Of a stretch of DNA of 64,000 nucleotides, positions 63,133 to 64,000 are shown in pieces; the stretch's first letter is position 1, and every line of letters begins with the position of its first letter. This DNA is from Monocercomonoides exilis. Taxonomy: Eukaryota > Preaxostyla > Oxymonadida > Polymastigidae. A model generated the notes under the pieces. That model had not been told where the DNA came from. It did no database searches and saw nothing but the letters and a program-made list of their open reading frames with translations. Location: positions 762,501-826,500 of the forward strand of contig LSRY02000010.1 of assembly GCA_001643675.2 (NCBI GenBank). The letters run 5' to 3'. Made by a program: the position numbers and the translations under genes.

Positions 63133-64000
63133 TTAGTTTGCATATTGATTCGCTCTTTCGCCTCCACGTCGGATAGAGCTGTTCCTTATGCTCCGCCTGT
63201 TTCTGCTGCACCTTCCTGAGCTGCACTCACACTCCACAGCGTCCGACATTGTCATTATCATCATACCTGCAGGAAATTGTTCAAACAATACTCGTTTCAA
63301 ATCTGTTAACGAAGGTCTGGAATATGCATCCTGTGAAACACATAAACATATCATTTCATATAATTTGCTTCCAATCGCTTTCTCCAGTTCGGGTCTTTCT
63401 CCATTCACAATTTTCTGTCCAGCAACCTCTGCCTCATAATCACAAAAAGGGATTTCCAGAGATAAACATTCCCACAACATCACCCCAATGGAAAACGAAA
63501 CAGAAGCTTTTGTTGCTCCCGTTTTTTTATTTATCAGCAGTTCAGGTGCCTTCCACCGCAGGCACTCCTTCCTGAGATCTTCATCATCCTCAAACGCTGA
63601 TGAAGGTGGAGGAGAGCGTGTGTATCTCTTGCTCCTTCTTGAGCCATCAGATGAAGATGTTACAATCGTGGATGATGAAATTGAAGTTGAATCTGAATCT
63701 GAAGAAGAACATTCAGAGTGCATGGCAATGCAAATAACCATGTGTTCAGAGAACAACACAATGTGAGGGCTCAGATTGGTCAATGATTGAAGTGGAATTT
63801 CCATTTCGTCAAATGAATGAAGAGCTCCATTCGCCACACAGAATAGGATCTGGGCTGCTGTCTGCTCCCTTTCCTGCAAAGTGCCGATCGCCATCTCTTT
63901 CTTCTCATTCATCCCATGAAGCAGCATGAACAGCGAATCCCTCAAGTCCACAATCAGTTTCTCGTGAGGCGAGGAGCAGGCCATCGCATCCACCAGATTC
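63133..64000 (-). CDS. C-terminal part of a kinase-like (probably pseudokinase) protein, cut by right edge
   Basis: The frame is open to the last base of the window, so the N-terminal part lies outside. The visible 289 residues cover a kinase C-lobe: a helix with REQTAAQILFCVANGALH, SPHIVLFSEHMVICIA where the catalytic loop and DFG strand should lie, then a long Ser/Asp linker, LRWKAPELL (APE motif), SFSIGVMLWECLSLEIPF (helix F), GERPELE and the final CVSQDAYSRPSLTDLKRVL (Arg of helix I). The HRD and DFG motifs are not recognisable, so catalytic activity is unlikely. Similar kinase-like tails occur, as I recall, on very large oxymonad surface proteins. A basic Arg/Ser-rich tail follows to the stop. 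Confidence 0.8.
   Translation of the reverse strand, partial: NLVDAMACSSPHEKLIVDLRDSLFMLLHGMNEKKEMAIGTLQEREQTAAQILFCVANGALHSFDEMEIPLQSLTNLSPHIVLFSEHMVICIAMHSECSSSDSDSTSISSSTIVTSSSDGSRRSKRYTRSPPPSSAFEDDEDLRKECLRWKAPELLINKKTGATKASVSFSIGVMLWECLSLEIPFCDYEAEVAGQKIVNGERPELEKAIGSKLYEMICLCVSQDAYSRPSLTDLKRVLFEQFPAGMMIMTMSDAVECECSSGRCSRNRRSIRNSSIRRGGERANQYAN

Overview
This is nuclear DNA of a protist eukaryote. Every well-conserved gene except one is interrupted by short spliceosomal introns (about 40-165 bp). The introns have GT-AG ends, mostly with GTATGN, GTTTGN or GTGTGN donors, and one is a probable GC-AG intron. Coding stretches are richer in G+C than the very AT-rich spacers. TAA, TAG and TGA all act as stops. 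Two adjacent paralogues (28925-30348 and 33546-34939) belong to a helical protein family I remember as very large in the oxymonad Monocercomonoides. Together with the intron style, the TmcB-type TPR membrane protein and the kinase-like tail at the right edge, this points to an oxymonad (Preaxostyla), probably Monocercomonoides or a close relative. That assignment rests on memory and inference, not a search.

Layout, left to right: (1) a giant plus-strand gene, cut by the left edge, with about 3,000 Ser-rich residues followed by a helical ARM-like part over six exons, ending at 14400. (2) A minus-strand multi-pass TmcB-like TPR protein (15443-21747) whose C-terminus looks like a hemerythrin domain. 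(3) A divergent ABCC/MRP-type ABC transporter (22702-27463). (4) A 7-kb repeat-like island (27464-34940) with the two paralogues, a poly(A) tract and decayed coding remnants. (5) A giant minus-strand LRR-PP2C phosphatase (35792-47628) with an N-myristoylation-type start. (6) A compact housekeeping block (47782-52379): NEDP1/SENP8-like deneddylase, TRAPPC5, NASP-like histone chaperone and a degenerate EF-hand-like protein. (7) A 3.5-kb gene-poor AT-rich spacer with an inverted-repeat element. (8) NUP35, then an MTMR14-like lipid phosphatase carrying a pure (TCT)n serine tract. (9) An ABHD13-like alpha/beta hydrolase in seven exons. (10) The C-terminal part of a kinase-like protein running off the right edge.

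The genes do not form a pathway; neighbours share short divergent or convergent spacers rather than operons. Exon joins were checked by reading phase, so most multi-exon models close exactly in frame to the stop. The clearest unusual observation is the TmcB-like membrane protein with a variant hemerythrin C-terminus, a candidate oxygen or iron sensor in a presumably anaerobic, mitochondrion-lacking lineage.
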